DNA of 31,996 nt. Source: a bacterium (GTDB taxonomy: Bacteria > Patescibacteriota > Minisyncoccia > UBA6257 > 02-FULL-45-10c). Below, piece after piece: positions 6,961 through 14,642 of this stretch. How positions within the stretch are numbered: the first letter of the stretch is position 1; each line of letters starts with the position of its first letter. The stretch is taken from NCBI GenBank assembly GCA_030646555.1, contig JAUSKP010000057.1:1-31996 (forward strand), in the 5' to 3' direction. The notes beneath the pieces were generated by a model. That model saw only the letters and a list, made by a program, of their open reading frames with translations. It did no database searches and was not told the DNA's origin. A program made the translations under genes and the position numbers.

Positions 6961-7887
6961 ATGTTTTTAATTCTACTTCCAATTTTCTTAATAGTTATAG
7001 CAGGCTGGTTTTTTAAGAAAATTAAAATTGCCGACGATAATTGGATCAATGTTTTGAACGGTTTTGCGTATTATATTGCGTTGCCGTCTCTTATTATTAC
7101 CAGTTTCTGGGGCGTTGATTTTTTTGAAGGCGATTATTTAAAACTGATAGCTTCCAGCGTCTTGGCGATTATAGTGTTCGCCCTTTTTGTTTTTATTATG
7201 TTGAATTTTTTAAAACTGCATAATAAAACCAAAGCTTCAATATTTTTAGCGGCCATAGTAGGGAACACGGTTTATATGGGTTTTCCGGTAATAGAGTTGA
7301 GTTTGGGGAAAAGTTCAATTTCGGCCGGATCCGGAGTTGTTTACCTTATTTTGCCGCTTTTAATTTCCATTTTTGCTATTACATATTGGCTGGGCAAAGA
7401 AACCAGCATAAAGTCGCAAATTTTAGATTTTATCAAAAACCCATTAGTTATTTCTTTTGTGATAGCGATTTTTATAAATTTTATTAAAATTGACAGCCCA
7501 ATTTTCAGCGGAATAAAAACATCGCTTTTAATGCTGGGCGCCACAGCTTCGCCGCTGGCTCTGTTTATGCTGGGCGGTTTTCTTTACGGCAAATTTCTTA
7601 AAAGAGATATCGGCTTGGTTTTATTTTCATCCTTTTTAAAACTTCTAATTTTTCCATTCGCTATGCTTGGCGCGTATTCGGCTATAATAGTTTGGTTTTT
7701 TAACAAAAGCATTGATTTGAATTCTTTTGATCCCGCGATAATTCTTTCGTCTATGCCGGTGGCCGTCACCACTTTTCTTATTGCCCAAAAATTTAATCTG
7801 GATAAAGATCTAGTTGCGAATTCAATAATTGTTTCTACGATAGCTTCGTTTTTTTTACTGCCGGTTATAATTTCGTTTATTGTGTAA
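6961..7887 (+). CDS. AEC-family (auxin efflux carrier/malate permease-like) transporter
   Basis: Membrane transporter of the AEC family, with about ten hydrophobic helices over 308 residues, the usual size. Family-like signatures are visible: an early ALPSLIITSF, GNTVYMGFPVIELSLG (helix 4 region), SPLALFMLGGFLYG, and near the end SSMPVAVTTFLIAQKF, where the family has its P-A-(V/A) motif. Substrate unknown; relatives export organic acids or auxin-like molecules. The ATG at 6961 is chosen because the hydrophobic first helix starts right there and the upstream open frame runs through repeat DNA. A TATATA 6-11 bases before the ATG suggests a near-leaderless start. Confidence 0.85.
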   Translation: MFLILLPIFLIVIAGWFFKKIKIADDNWINVLNGFAYYIALPSLIITSFWGVDFFEGDYLKLIASSVLAIIVFALFVFIMLNFLKLHNKTKASIFLAAIVGNTVYMGFPVIELSLGKSSISAGSGVVYLILPLLISIFAITYWLGKETSIKSQILDFIKNPLVISFVIAIFINFIKIDSPIFSGIKTSLLMLGATASPLALFMLGGFLYGKFLKRDIGLVLFSSFLKLLIFPFAMLGAYSAIIVWFFNKSIDLNSFDPAIILSSMPVAVTTFLIAQKFNLDKDLVANSIIVSTIASFFLLPVIISFIV

Positions 7888-7906
7888 AATTGAGGAATTA
7901 TGGCAA

Positions 7907-7912
7907 TATAAT
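7907..7912 (+). promoter_or_regulatory. -10 box setting the start of the DsbA-like gene
   Basis: TATAAT lies 10 bases before the ATG at 7923 and downstream of the alternative start at 7890, which favours 7923. No clear -35. Confidence 0.5.
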
Positions 7913-7922
7913 CTCTAACGGT

Positions 7923-8648
7923 ATGAATAATTACGAATCACACAGGCAAGAAAAACTTGCGAAAGAACACATAGCGAGAAAAAAGAGATTTATCTACCAG
8001 ATAGCGCTTTGGTTTTCTATTATTGCCGGTATCGGCCTTATCGTTGGAGGTATGATTTATTTTGTTGCGCGCCAGAATCTAGTCCCAACAAATAGTTTGG
8101 CAACAATTGAAAGCGCTCTTGCTTCAGATGACTGGGTTAAGGGGAATAAAGATGCAAAGATGGTTTTTATAGAATATAGTGACTTTCAGTGTCCGGCTTG
8201 CGCTTTTTATTATCCTCTTCTTAAAAAAATCTCGGAAGAATTTGGCGATAATCTGGCGATTGTTTATCGGCATTTTCCGCTGCCAAAACATCAAGGCGCC
8301 AAACCAATGGCTTATGCCGCCGAGGCCGCCGGCAAACAAGGAAAGTTTTGGGAAATGCACGATATGATTTTTGATAATCAAAATAAATGGGCGGTTCAAA
8401 GTCAAAGCAAGATAAAAGATATTGTTGTGGAATATGCAAAGTCGTTGGAACTTAATATTGAGCAATTTGAGAAAGATTTTGGATCCAAAGAAATAGAGCA
8501 AAAAGTGGAGGGGCATTATCGGGAAGGCGTAAAAGCGGGAATAAGTTCTACGCCAACTTTCTTTTTAAACGGACGGATATTACAAAATCCTAAAAATTAT
8601 GATGAATTAAGAAATATCATTAACCAAGCGATTGATGAAAATCTCTAA
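7923..8648 (+). CDS. DsbA-like membrane-anchored thiol oxidoreductase
   Basis: Thioredoxin-fold protein expected to introduce or reshuffle disulfides in exported proteins. From ATG 7923 it has 241 residues: a charged cytoplasmic N-terminus (1-22), one membrane anchor (about 24-48), and an external DsbA/Thioredoxin_4 domain with the redox motif CPAC (C90, C93) and the cis-proline segment SSTPTFFLNG near residue 204. It overlaps the next gene, a VKOR homologue, by 14 bases; VKOR is the classic partner that re-oxidises DsbA-type proteins, so the two probably form one oxidative-folding system. The -10 box at 7907-7912 supports this start over 7890. Confidence 0.9.
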   Translation: MNNYESHRQEKLAKEHIARKKRFIYQIALWFSIIAGIGLIVGGMIYFVARQNLVPTNSLATIESALASDDWVKGNKDAKMVFIEYSDFQCPACAFYYPLLKKISEEFGDNLAIVYRHFPLPKHQGAKPMAYAAEAAGKQGKFWEMHDMIFDNQNKWAVQSQSKIKDIVVEYAKSLELNIEQFEKDFGSKEIEQKVEGHYREGVKAGISSTPTFFLNGRILQNPKNYDELRNIINQAIDENL

Positions 8649-9084
8649 AACACTGATTATTATATTTTTGGCGGCAAGTTTTATCGGATTTCTTGATGCG
8701 GCCTATTTAACTGTTCAACATTATCTTGGCACAGTTCCGCCCTGCGCGATTACGGGGGGATGCGCGACAGTGCTCACAAGCGGGTATCAAAAAATATTCG
8801 GCATACAGGTGGCTTTGCTCGGGGCCATTTATTATTTGACTTTATTTCTTTTAGCCGTCGCTTATCTTACGAGTAGCCGAAAAATATTTATTCTTTTAGC
8901 CGCCCTTGCCACGCCTATCGGATTTATTGCTTCGCTTTGGTTTGTTTGCCTTCAACTTTTTGTTATTAAAGCAATTTGTTTTTATTGTATGATTTCGGCG
9001 CTCACCTCGACCACTCTCTTTGCCACTGGTATAATGATTATTATCAATTACAGAAAGCAGATGTTAAGCAAGGTCAAAGAATAA
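8635..9084 (+). CDS. Vitamin K epoxide reductase (VKOR) family protein
   Basis: Integral-membrane quinone-dependent oxidoreductase that passes electrons from a DsbA-like partner to quinone. The 149 residues hold four or five membrane helices. Conserved cysteines are present: the loop pair C37 and C43 (CAITGGC) and the membrane CXXC, CFYC (C115, C118). The serine or asparagine region before the first loop is less clear. It starts at ATG 8635 inside the end of the DsbA-like gene (14-base overlap), implying coupled translation. The upstream TTG at 8632 adds only one residue. The VKOR-DsbA pair is a known bacterial alternative to DsbB-DsbA. Confidence 0.92.
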   Translation: MKISKTLIIIFLAASFIGFLDAAYLTVQHYLGTVPPCAITGGCATVLTSGYQKIFGIQVALLGAIYYLTLFLLAVAYLTSSRKIFILLAALATPIGFIASLWFVCLQLFVIKAICFYCMISALTSTTLFATGIMIIINYRKQMLSKVKE

Positions 9085-9121
9085 AACAAAATAACATAAC
9101 AAAATAACATAACAAAATAAT
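9085..9121 (+). repeat. 13-bp tandem repeat between the VKOR gene and doxX
   Basis: AACAAAATAACAT is repeated almost three times in a row, filling the gap to the next start codon. Confidence 0.85.
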
Positions 9122-9124
9122 AAT

Positions 9125-9646
9125 ATGGAAAAAATAAATTATATCTGGGGATTATTGAGACTGTCTATGGGCTGGATTTTTTTCTGGGCCTTTATTGATA
9201 AATTATTCGGTTTGGGATTTGCCACTTGCCGCGACGCGAGCACAAATTTAGTTGGCATCTTATGCGAGAAGGCCTGGCTTAGTGGCGGTTCTCCTGCGTT
9301 TGGCTTTCTTAAGTTTGCCGCCAAGGGGCCGTTTGCCGAGTTTTATCAAGGTCTTGCTGGCAACCCTATAGTTGATTGGTTTTTTATGTTGGGGCTTTTT
9401 GGCGTTGGAATGGCTTTTCTTTTGGGTATAGGAGTAAAAATTGCCAGTTATTCAGGCGTACTTATGATGTTATTCATGTATACCGCCGGATTTATACCGC
9501 CTCAAAACAACCCATTTTTAGATGAACATTTTATTTATGCGGTGATTATGATCGGCTTGTCGTTATCTCATTCAGGTCGTTGGTTAGGTTTTGGCGGATG
9601 GTGGAAAAATACTCAATTGGTACAAAAATTTCCTATTTTGGAATAA
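9125..9646 (+). CDS. DoxX-family membrane protein
   Basis: Membrane protein of 173 residues related to DoxX/DoxD (small subunit of thiosulfate:quinone oxidoreductase). Four hydrophobic helices are visible: LLRLSMGWIFFWAFIDKLFG, WFFMLGLFGVGMAFLLGIGV, GVLMMLFMYTAG, and IYAVIMIGLSLS. The N-terminal LRLSMGWIFFWAFIDKLFGLGF is a typical DoxX start. Two cysteines lie in the loop after helix 1. Its place beside the DsbA-like and VKOR genes suggests a link to quinone or thiol redox chemistry at the membrane; the exact role is unknown. No SD. It ends 25 bases before the trpS start. Confidence 0.82.
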   Translation: MEKINYIWGLLRLSMGWIFFWAFIDKLFGLGFATCRDASTNLVGILCEKAWLSGGSPAFGFLKFAAKGPFAEFYQGLAGNPIVDWFFMLGLFGVGMAFLLGIGVKIASYSGVLMMLFMYTAGFIPPQNNPFLDEHFIYAVIMIGLSLSHSGRWLGFGGWWKNTQLVQKFPILE

Positions 9647-9671
9647 GATTAAAATTATCAAATTAGCATAT

Positions 9672-10670
9672 ATGAAACAAACAATCCTAACCGGCGACAG
9701 ACCAACTGGCAGATTGCACTTGGGGCACTATGTCGGTTCGCTGCAAAACAGAATAAAGATGCAGGATGAATACAGGCAATTCATTATGATAGCCGATGGA
9801 CAGGCTTTGACCGATAATGCCGAAAATCCGGAAAAAATTCGCGAGTCGGTTTTTGACGTGGTTTTGGATTATTTGGCCGTAGGCATAGACCCAAATAAAA
9901 GCGTTATTTTAATTCAGTCCCAAATTCCGGAACTTTCCGAATTGGCTATGTATTTTATGAATTTAGTTTCTTTGGCGCGAGTAGAGCAAAATCCAACCGT
10001 TAAAACAGAAATTAAGCAGAAAAAATTTGGTCGCGGGGTGCCGGCCGGTTTTGTGATGTATCCGATCAGCCAGGCCGCCGATATTTTGGGCTTTAAGGCG
10101 ACCGTGGTGCCTGTTGGCGAAGATCAATTGCCGATGATAGAACAGACCAATGAAATCGTGGATAGATTTAACGCGGTTTATGGAAAAGTTTTTGACAGGG
10201 TAAAAGCAGTTGTTCCTGAAAATGCCAGGTTGCCGGGCATAGACGGCGCCGCCAAGATGGGTAAGTCTTTGGGCAATGCTATTTATCTTTCAGATCCTTT
10301 AAAAGTAATTAGTGAAAAAGTAATGACGATGTACACGGATCCAACGCATTTGAAAGTGAGCGATCCCGGACACGTGAAGGGGAATATGGTTTTTACTTAC
10401 TTGGATGTTTTTGATCCGAATAAAGATGAAGTTGAAGAACTCAAAAAACAATACAAAAAAGGCGGGCTTGGCGATGTGGTTGTAAAGAAAAGATTGATTG
10501 GAGTTTTGGAAAATTTAATTAAGCCAATCAGAGAAAGGCGGGAAGAATTGGCCAAAGACCAAAATAATATTATAAAAATTTTAGAAAAGGGAACTTTAGT
10601 GGCGCAAGAAGTTGTTCAGGAAACTTTGGAAGAAGTGAGAAGGGCAATGAGGTTGGACTATTTCGGATAA
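9672..10670 (+). CDS. trpS: Tryptophanyl-tRNA synthetase
   Basis: Class I synthetase that charges tRNA-Trp. From ATG 9672 (332 residues, the normal bacterial length) it begins TILTGDRPTGRLHLGHYVGS, holding the HIGH-type motif as HLGH (16-19). GEDQLPMIEQTNEI is the family tryptophan/ATP pocket region, and the KMSKS loop reads AKMGKSLGN, a tolerated variant with Gly for the first Ser. The open frame extends upstream to 9591 into doxX, but family alignment places the start at MKQTILTG. It follows the redox cluster and may share its transcript; no own promoter is evident. Confidence 0.95.
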   Translation: MKQTILTGDRPTGRLHLGHYVGSLQNRIKMQDEYRQFIMIADGQALTDNAENPEKIRESVFDVVLDYLAVGIDPNKSVILIQSQIPELSELAMYFMNLVSLARVEQNPTVKTEIKQKKFGRGVPAGFVMYPISQAADILGFKATVVPVGEDQLPMIEQTNEIVDRFNAVYGKVFDRVKAVVPENARLPGIDGAAKMGKSLGNAIYLSDPLKVISEKVMTMYTDPTHLKVSDPGHVKGNMVFTYLDVFDPNKDEVEELKKQYKKGGLGDVVVKKRLIGVLENLIKPIRERREELAKDQNNIIKILEKGTLVAQEVVQETLEEVRRAMRLDYFG

Positions 10671-10678
10671 AGAAATGG

Positions 10679-10814
10679 CGCCCACTATCTGTTTTCCCGA
10701 CTGTAGTCTCGCAGATAGAGACGCGCAGAAAGCGCGACGATCGTTTCACTAAGTCGCGCAAACAAAGAGCGCGTCTCAAGAGCGAAACACACATCTAAGT
10801 AGCCATATAGTAGG
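10679..10814. repeat. GC-rich nested palindromic element, possibly a structured RNA
   Basis: Non-coding stretch of about 136 bp with imperfect terminal inverted repeats (GCCCACTAT near 10679; ATAGTAGGC at the end). Inside: CTATCTG/CAGATAG (10685-10691, 10712-10718), GAGACGCGC/GCGCGTCTC (10718-10726, 10769-10777), and nested in the latter GCGCGAC/GTCGCGC (10732-10738, 10753-10759). All arms are perfect. Its GC content is well above its surroundings. It could be a miniature mobile element or an RNA gene. No other copy was noticed in the window. Confidence 0.6.
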
Positions 10815-10850
10815 CTTGGACGTAAAATTAGTGAAGGGCGTTGGAATAAT

Positions 10851-10880
10851 AAAAAAATCCCCCGAATTGCGAGGGATTTT
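10851..10880 (-). terminator. Terminator of rpmB (may also serve trpS)
   Basis: Stem AAATCCC (10855-10861) with GGGATTT (10873-10879), extended by wobble pairs on the minus strand and followed there by a run of T residues. T-rich sequence on the plus side lets it act in both directions. Confidence 0.75.
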
Positions 10881-10886
10881 TATTAT

Positions 10887-11099
10887 TTATTTTTTGACAA
10901 CTTTCTTTGGCGCTGAATTCTTTTTAATCCTTTTTAGGCACTTAGTGCAGACTTTAATTCTGCCTGGTTTTCCGGGAATTGTGCCCCATTGTAAATTTGG
11001 TTTTTTTCTTGAGTCGCTTGTCGGATTATAATGTCCGCGAAGCAGTTTTCGAGTGCCTCCGACGTAATATCCTTTTTCGCAAATAGAACAGGTTTTCAT
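10887..11099 (-). CDS. rpmB: Ribosomal protein bL28, zinc-binding form
   Basis: Large-subunit ribosomal protein L28, 70 residues. It has the zinc-ribbon form: CSIC (C4, C7) and CTKC (C51, C54), with the family segments GGTRKLLRGHYNPTSDSRKKPNLQ and IKVCTKCLKRIKK. The basic C-terminus fits rRNA binding. It is a single gene on the minus strand, divergent from dnaG. Its promoter is nearly consensus and places transcription start about 3 bases from the ATG, so the mRNA is probably leaderless. A terminator follows. Confidence 0.95.
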   Translation of the reverse strand: MKTCSICEKGYYVGGTRKLLRGHYNPTSDSRKKPNLQWGTIPGKPGRIKVCTKCLKRIKKNSAPKKVVKK

Positions 11100-11108
11100 A
11101 GTTTTATT

Positions 11109-11137
11109 ATTATATATTCAAAGCCCATTTCAGTCAA
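11109..11137 (-). promoter_or_regulatory. rpmB promoter giving a near-leaderless mRNA
   Basis: On the minus strand: TTGACT (11137-11132), 17-bp spacer, TATAAT (11114-11109). Predicted start about 11102, only a few bases before the ATG at 11099. Confidence 0.8.
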
Positions 11138-11142
11138 TAATG

Positions 11143-11171
11143 TTGACCAATAATTACTTGTTTGGTTAATA
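11143..11171 (+). promoter_or_regulatory. Possible dnaG promoter
   Basis: TTGACC (11143-11148), 17-bp spacer, TTAATA (11166-11171). Its -35 lies 5 bp from the oppositely oriented rpmB -35, so the two promoters are back to back. Confidence 0.45.
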
Positions 11172-11212
11172 ACTTTTTGAATTTTTTCATTTTAAGTTTA
11201 GAATAAGAATAT

Positions 11213-12946
11213 ATGTTAGACGTTGCCCAACAAGTAAAAGAAAAAATTGATGTAGTGGATTTTTTGAGCAAGTATCTCAAATTAACTCCGGCCGGAAAAA
11301 ATTTCCGCGCCGTTTGCCCTTTTCATAAAGAAAAAACTCCTTCGCTTATGGTTTCGCCGGATAAGCAGATTTGGCATTGTTTCGGCTGTGGCAGCGGCGG
11401 GGATGTGATCAAGTTTTTGATGCTTTTTGAAAATCTGGAGTTTTTTGACGCCTTGAAAGTATTGGCGGAAAAAGCCGGAATGAATCTGGATGTTTTGGGC
11501 GGCAGAGATTTTAAAACATACGATGTCATTTATAAAGCAATGGAAGCGGCCAAGGAGTTTTATAGGACTAATCTTTATAAGTCTGACGAGGTTAAGGATT
11601 ATCTGAAAGATCGTGGGCTTAAAGGCGAGACGGTCAAAGAATTTGAGCTCGGCGTGGCATTGGACGAGCCAGACGCTATATCTAGACATCTGCTCAAAAA
11701 AGGTTTTAGTATTACTGATATTGAAAAGGCCGGCTTGGTTTTTAAAACAGAACGGGGAACTTATTGGGATCGTTTCCGCGGAAGGCTGATGTTTCCTTTA
11801 TATAATCACGTTGGCAAGGTGGTGGCTTTTACGGGTAGATTGTTGCCGGGACGGGACGATACAAAAACAGGCAAATATGTAAACAGCCCGGAAACTCCAA
11901 TTTTCCAAAAATCTAAAATTCTTTACGGGTTTCATAAAACCAAAAATGATATCCGCGAAGCCAGAAGCGCTATTTTGGTGGAGGGCCAGATGGATTTTTT
12001 GATGATGTGGCAGGACGGAGTGAGGAATGTGGTGGCCACTTCCGGCACGGCTTTGACTCCGGAACACCTTAAAACTTTGAAAAAATTAACCGATGACCTG
12101 GTTTTAAGTTTTGATTCCGATGCCGCCGGTCAGGCAGCAGCGGAAAAAAGTATTGATTTGGCTTCAAGTTTGGATTTTATGGTAAAGCTCTTGATTATTG
12201 AGGACCCGAAACTGAAAGATCCGGCAGATGTGGTGAAAGAAAAACCTGGAGCAATCGCTGAATTATTAAAAAATGCAAAACCGGCCATGGAATATTATTT
12301 TTATAAATATATTACAAAAAATGGCGAGGTTTTGGACTTGAAGAAAAACAAACAAAATTTAAAAATTGTTTTGTCTAAAATTAAAAATCTGGCGAGCTCC
12401 ATTGAAAAGAACCATTGGGTAAAGAAGCTTTCCGACATTTCTAAAATAAGCGAAAGTGTTCTAATGGAAGAAATGGAAAACATAAAAGAAACGCAAGCTT
12501 TAAATTCTACAAAAGAAGATCCGTTGGAAGAATCAGAAACCGAATTTTCCAGGCGAGATTTAATTTGCCAGCGGCTCATCGGACTGGCTATGAATGATAA
12601 AGATGTAAAAGAAAAATTAGGTGGCTATCTAGAGTATTTTTCGGAGTTTTACAAAGATTTGTATAGCGGTAAAAAACTAGAGGGTTCTTTGGAAAAAGTT
12701 GCCGAACTCATAAGTCTGAGATTTAGTTTTGAAAATACCAACTTGAAAGAGGATGATCTGAAAAAGGAGTTTGAGCAATTGGTTCACGAGCTTAAACTGA
12801 ACTATTTAAAGGAAAAACAAGCTCAATTAGGCCGGGAAGCGGATGAATTGGAGGCGGCCGATAAGGAAAGTGAGTGGGAGGCGAAAGCCAGAGAGCATAA
12901 GGCGGTAACGGAGGAAATTCACGCTTTAAAGGGCAAAAACGCATAG
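11213..12946 (+). CDS. dnaG: DNA primase
   Basis: Makes RNA primers for chromosome replication. In order over 577 residues: CHC2 zinc domain with C35, H38, C56, C59 (CPFHKEKTPS and CFGCGSGGD); the primase N-terminal catalytic fold (about 120-250) with RFRGRLMFPL; the TOPRIM domain with AILVEGQMDFLMM (catalytic Glu) and LSFDSDAAGQAAAEKS (metal-binding Asp pair); and a helical, highly charged C-terminal part where the helicase-binding domain lies, which is poorly conserved here. The length is near the family norm of about 600. No SD. It stands just before rpoD, recalling the dnaG-rpoD macromolecular-synthesis arrangement, though rpoD has its own strong promoter. Confidence 0.97.
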   Translation: MLDVAQQVKEKIDVVDFLSKYLKLTPAGKNFRAVCPFHKEKTPSLMVSPDKQIWHCFGCGSGGDVIKFLMLFENLEFFDALKVLAEKAGMNLDVLGGRDFKTYDVIYKAMEAAKEFYRTNLYKSDEVKDYLKDRGLKGETVKEFELGVALDEPDAISRHLLKKGFSITDIEKAGLVFKTERGTYWDRFRGRLMFPLYNHVGKVVAFTGRLLPGRDDTKTGKYVNSPETPIFQKSKILYGFHKTKNDIREARSAILVEGQMDFLMMWQDGVRNVVATSGTALTPEHLKTLKKLTDDLVLSFDSDAAGQAAAEKSIDLASSLDFMVKLLIIEDPKLKDPADVVKEKPGAIAELLKNAKPAMEYYFYKYITKNGEVLDLKKNKQNLKIVLSKIKNLASSIEKNHWVKKLSDISKISESVLMEEMENIKETQALNSTKEDPLEESETEFSRRDLICQRLIGLAMNDKDVKEKLGGYLEYFSEFYKDLYSGKKLEGSLEKVAELISLRFSFENTNLKEDDLKKEFEQLVHELKLNYLKEKQAQLGREADELEAADKESEWEAKAREHKAVTEEIHALKGKNA

Positions 12947-12980
12947 ATTTAGCCTATTTTAGGGTATCGGTGGATTTGCT

Positions 12981-13009
12981 TTGACACTATTAATAAAGAA
13001 AGGTATAAT
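12981..13009 (+). promoter_or_regulatory. Consensus sigma-70 promoter of rpoD
   Basis: Perfect TTGACA (12981-12986), exact 17-bp spacer, perfect TATAAT (13004-13009). It gives a leader of about 160 nt, unusually long for this window. Confidence 0.85.
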
Positions 13010-13059
13010 ATGAAGGCAGGAATGAAAAGGGCTTGTTTGTGAGGGCGGAAATGGATAAC

Positions 13060-13092
13060 CTGTCTCCCTACGGGAGATGTCCCGAAGGGACA
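13060..13092 (+). repeat. Twin mini-hairpins in the rpoD leader
   Basis: TCTCCCTACGGGAGA and GTCCCGAAGGGAC are two adjacent small palindromes within the rpoD 5' leader. The first resembles the one near 6835. They may shape the leader or be a repeat remnant. The rest of 12947-13176 holds only a 10-codon ORF from 13010, which I do not call a gene. Confidence 0.5.
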
Positions 13093-13176
13093 CAAATCAA
13101 CTAAGTAATTTTGTTTTTATATAAATAAAATTTAATATCCAAAGTCGTTAAAAGGCGGTTTTTAGTATTCCTTATA

Positions 13177-14520
13177 ATGAAAAAACATAAAAAGGCTAAA
13201 AAAATTAAAAAAGCTATTAAGAAGACTGTGAAACAAGCGACCAAGAAAAAAATCGTAAAAAAGGCTGTTAAGAAAGCCAAGAAAGTTTTGCGTATAAAAA
13301 AATCTGTCAAAAAAGCCAAGAAAACCGTTGCCGTTAAAAAACATAAGAAGATTTTAAAAAGATCGGTTAGGCCAGCCCCTTCGGCTAAGCTCAGGGCAAG
13401 TAAAAAGCCGGCCGTTAAAAAACTTTCCAAGAAAGAAAAAAAGGCGGAGTTTTTAACTTGCCATCTTAGCGAATTAATCGCCCGTGGAAAGGGCAGGGGC
13501 TTTGTCACAGACTCCGAAGTTTTAAATTGCTTTCCTAGGATTGAAGACGATGTTAAATTTTTAGAAAAAGTTTATAACGATCTGGAAAAAGCCGATATTA
13601 AAGTTGTTGAAACAAGCCAGCTTATTCAGCTTCCGAAGGAAGAAGTTATTTCAGAAAGAGAGCTTAGCCAGGCCACTACTATTGAAGGAGAGATGCCGGA
13701 CTCAGTCCAGATATATCTTAAAGAGATTGGCAGAACTCCGCTTTTAACTTCGGCGCAAGAAAAGGAACTGGCAAAAAGACTGGAAAAAGGAGACAAGGAG
13801 GCAAAGAATGAATTCATCAGAGCCAACTTAAGGCTAGTTGTTTCAATCGCAAAACGTTATGTGAACAGGACGCCGAATTTGGGTATTTTGGATTTGGTTC
13901 AAGAGGGAAATATCGGCCTTGCTCGCGCGGTAGACAAGTTTGATTATCGCAGAGGTTTTAAGTTTTCCACTTATGCCACTTGGTGGATCAGGCAGGCGAT
14001 CACCAGAGCATTAGCCGATCAATCCAGGACTATCAGAATTCCAGTTCATATGGTGGAAACTATTTCCAAATATTCACAGGCAAAAAGAAGGTTGACCCAG
14101 GAATTAGGCCGTGATCCTTTGCCTGAAGAAATTGCCATTGAAATGAATTTGCCTATTGAAAAAGTGCATCACATCCAAAAGATTTCGCAAGACGTTGTTT
14201 CTTTGGAATCTCCGGTTGGCGATGACGATGAAGACTCAACTCTTTCTGAATTTATTCCAGACGATAAAAATCTCAGTCCATCCCAGTCCGCCTCCCAAGT
14301 TTTACTAAAAGAACAGATACAGGAAATTTTAATTGATCTGACCCCTCGCGAGCAAAAGATTCTTCAGATGCGTTTTGGATTGGAGGACGGAGTGACGCAT
14401 ACACTGGAAGAGGTTGGTAAGGAATTTGGCGTAACCCGCGAAAGAATCAGGCAGATTGAAGCCAAGGCCTTAGCTCGTATTAAGGGACATGATAAAGCCA
14501 AGATGATAGAAGGATACTAA
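13177..14520 (+). CDS. rpoD: Primary sigma factor (sigma-70) with lysine-rich N-terminus
   Basis: Main promoter-recognition subunit of RNA polymerase. Residues 1-64 are almost all K/A/V/I, histone-H1-like. Residues about 66-75 (PAPSAKLRAS) are encoded by a short genomic repeat. A region-1.1-like domain spans about 91-150. Region 1.2 begins DSVQIYLKEIGRTPLL (175-190), region 2 has RLVVSIAKRYVNR and FKFSTYATWWIRQAITRA, region 3 EELGRDPLPEE-like sequence, and region 4.2 the helix-turn-helix EEVGKEFGVTRERIRQIE. All are intact. The consensus TTGACA/TATAAT sites across the window agree with this factor. The ATG at 13177 is the first in frame; an internal start after the K-rich tract cannot be excluded. 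Confidence 0.96.
   Translation: MKKHKKAKKIKKAIKKTVKQATKKKIVKKAVKKAKKVLRIKKSVKKAKKTVAVKKHKKILKRSVRPAPSAKLRASKKPAVKKLSKKEKKAEFLTCHLSELIARGKGRGFVTDSEVLNCFPRIEDDVKFLEKVYNDLEKADIKVVETSQLIQLPKEEVISERELSQATTIEGEMPDSVQIYLKEIGRTPLLTSAQEKELAKRLEKGDKEAKNEFIRANLRLVVSIAKRYVNRTPNLGILDLVQEGNIGLARAVDKFDYRRGFKFSTYATWWIRQAITRALADQSRTIRIPVHMVETISKYSQAKRRLTQELGRDPLPEEIAIEMNLPIEKVHHIQKISQDVVSLESPVGDDDEDSTLSEFIPDDKNLSPSQSASQVLLKEQIQEILIDLTPREQKILQMRFGLEDGVTHTLEEVGKEFGVTRERIRQIEAKALARIKGHDKAKMIEGY
13372..13402 (+). repeat. Repeat segment inside rpoD
   Basis: CCCCTTCGGCTAAGCTCAGG followed by GCAAG resembles the CTTCGAC-n-GAGCTC repeat type seen at 22431-22450, 28940-28965, 30258-30290 and 30457-30475. It is translated in frame as part of PAPSAKLRASKKP. 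Confidence 0.5.
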
Positions 14521-14570
14521 GCTAAAACAATTTATAAATCCCAATTTTCAATTTAGAAACCAAAGAATCT

Positions 14571-14630
14571 GTCATTCCCGCGAAGGCGGGAATCCAGAGG
14601 GTATAGATTCCGGGTCAAGCCCGGAATGAC
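14571..14630. repeat. Complete GTCATTCCCGCG-type palindromic repeat
   Basis: Begins GTCATTCCCGCGAAGGCGGG and ends TTCCGGGTCAAGCCCGGAAT followed by GAC. Two internal hairpins and inverted 8-bp ends (GTCATTCC/GGAATGAC). It is the uninterrupted form of the outer element at 2830-2954 and lies between rpoD and the next gene. Confidence 0.8.
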
Positions 14631-14642
14631 AGAAACAAAAAA

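Noticed and set aside
7890..7922. Earlier start (7890) of the DsbA-like gene
   Set aside because: It lies upstream of the TATAAT at 7907-7912 that best explains the start at 7923.
10257..10277. Defective TrpRS because the KMSKS loop reads KMGKS
   Set aside because: Gly at this position is a tolerated variant and all other motifs and the length are intact.
13010..13042. Leader peptide of 10 codons before rpoD
   Set aside because: It begins at the -10 box itself, upstream of the predicted transcription start, so it would not be transcribed.
12981..13176. Riboswitch in the rpoD leader
   Set aside because: Only two tiny hairpins of a repeat type are visible; no conserved aptamer or terminator/antiterminator pair.
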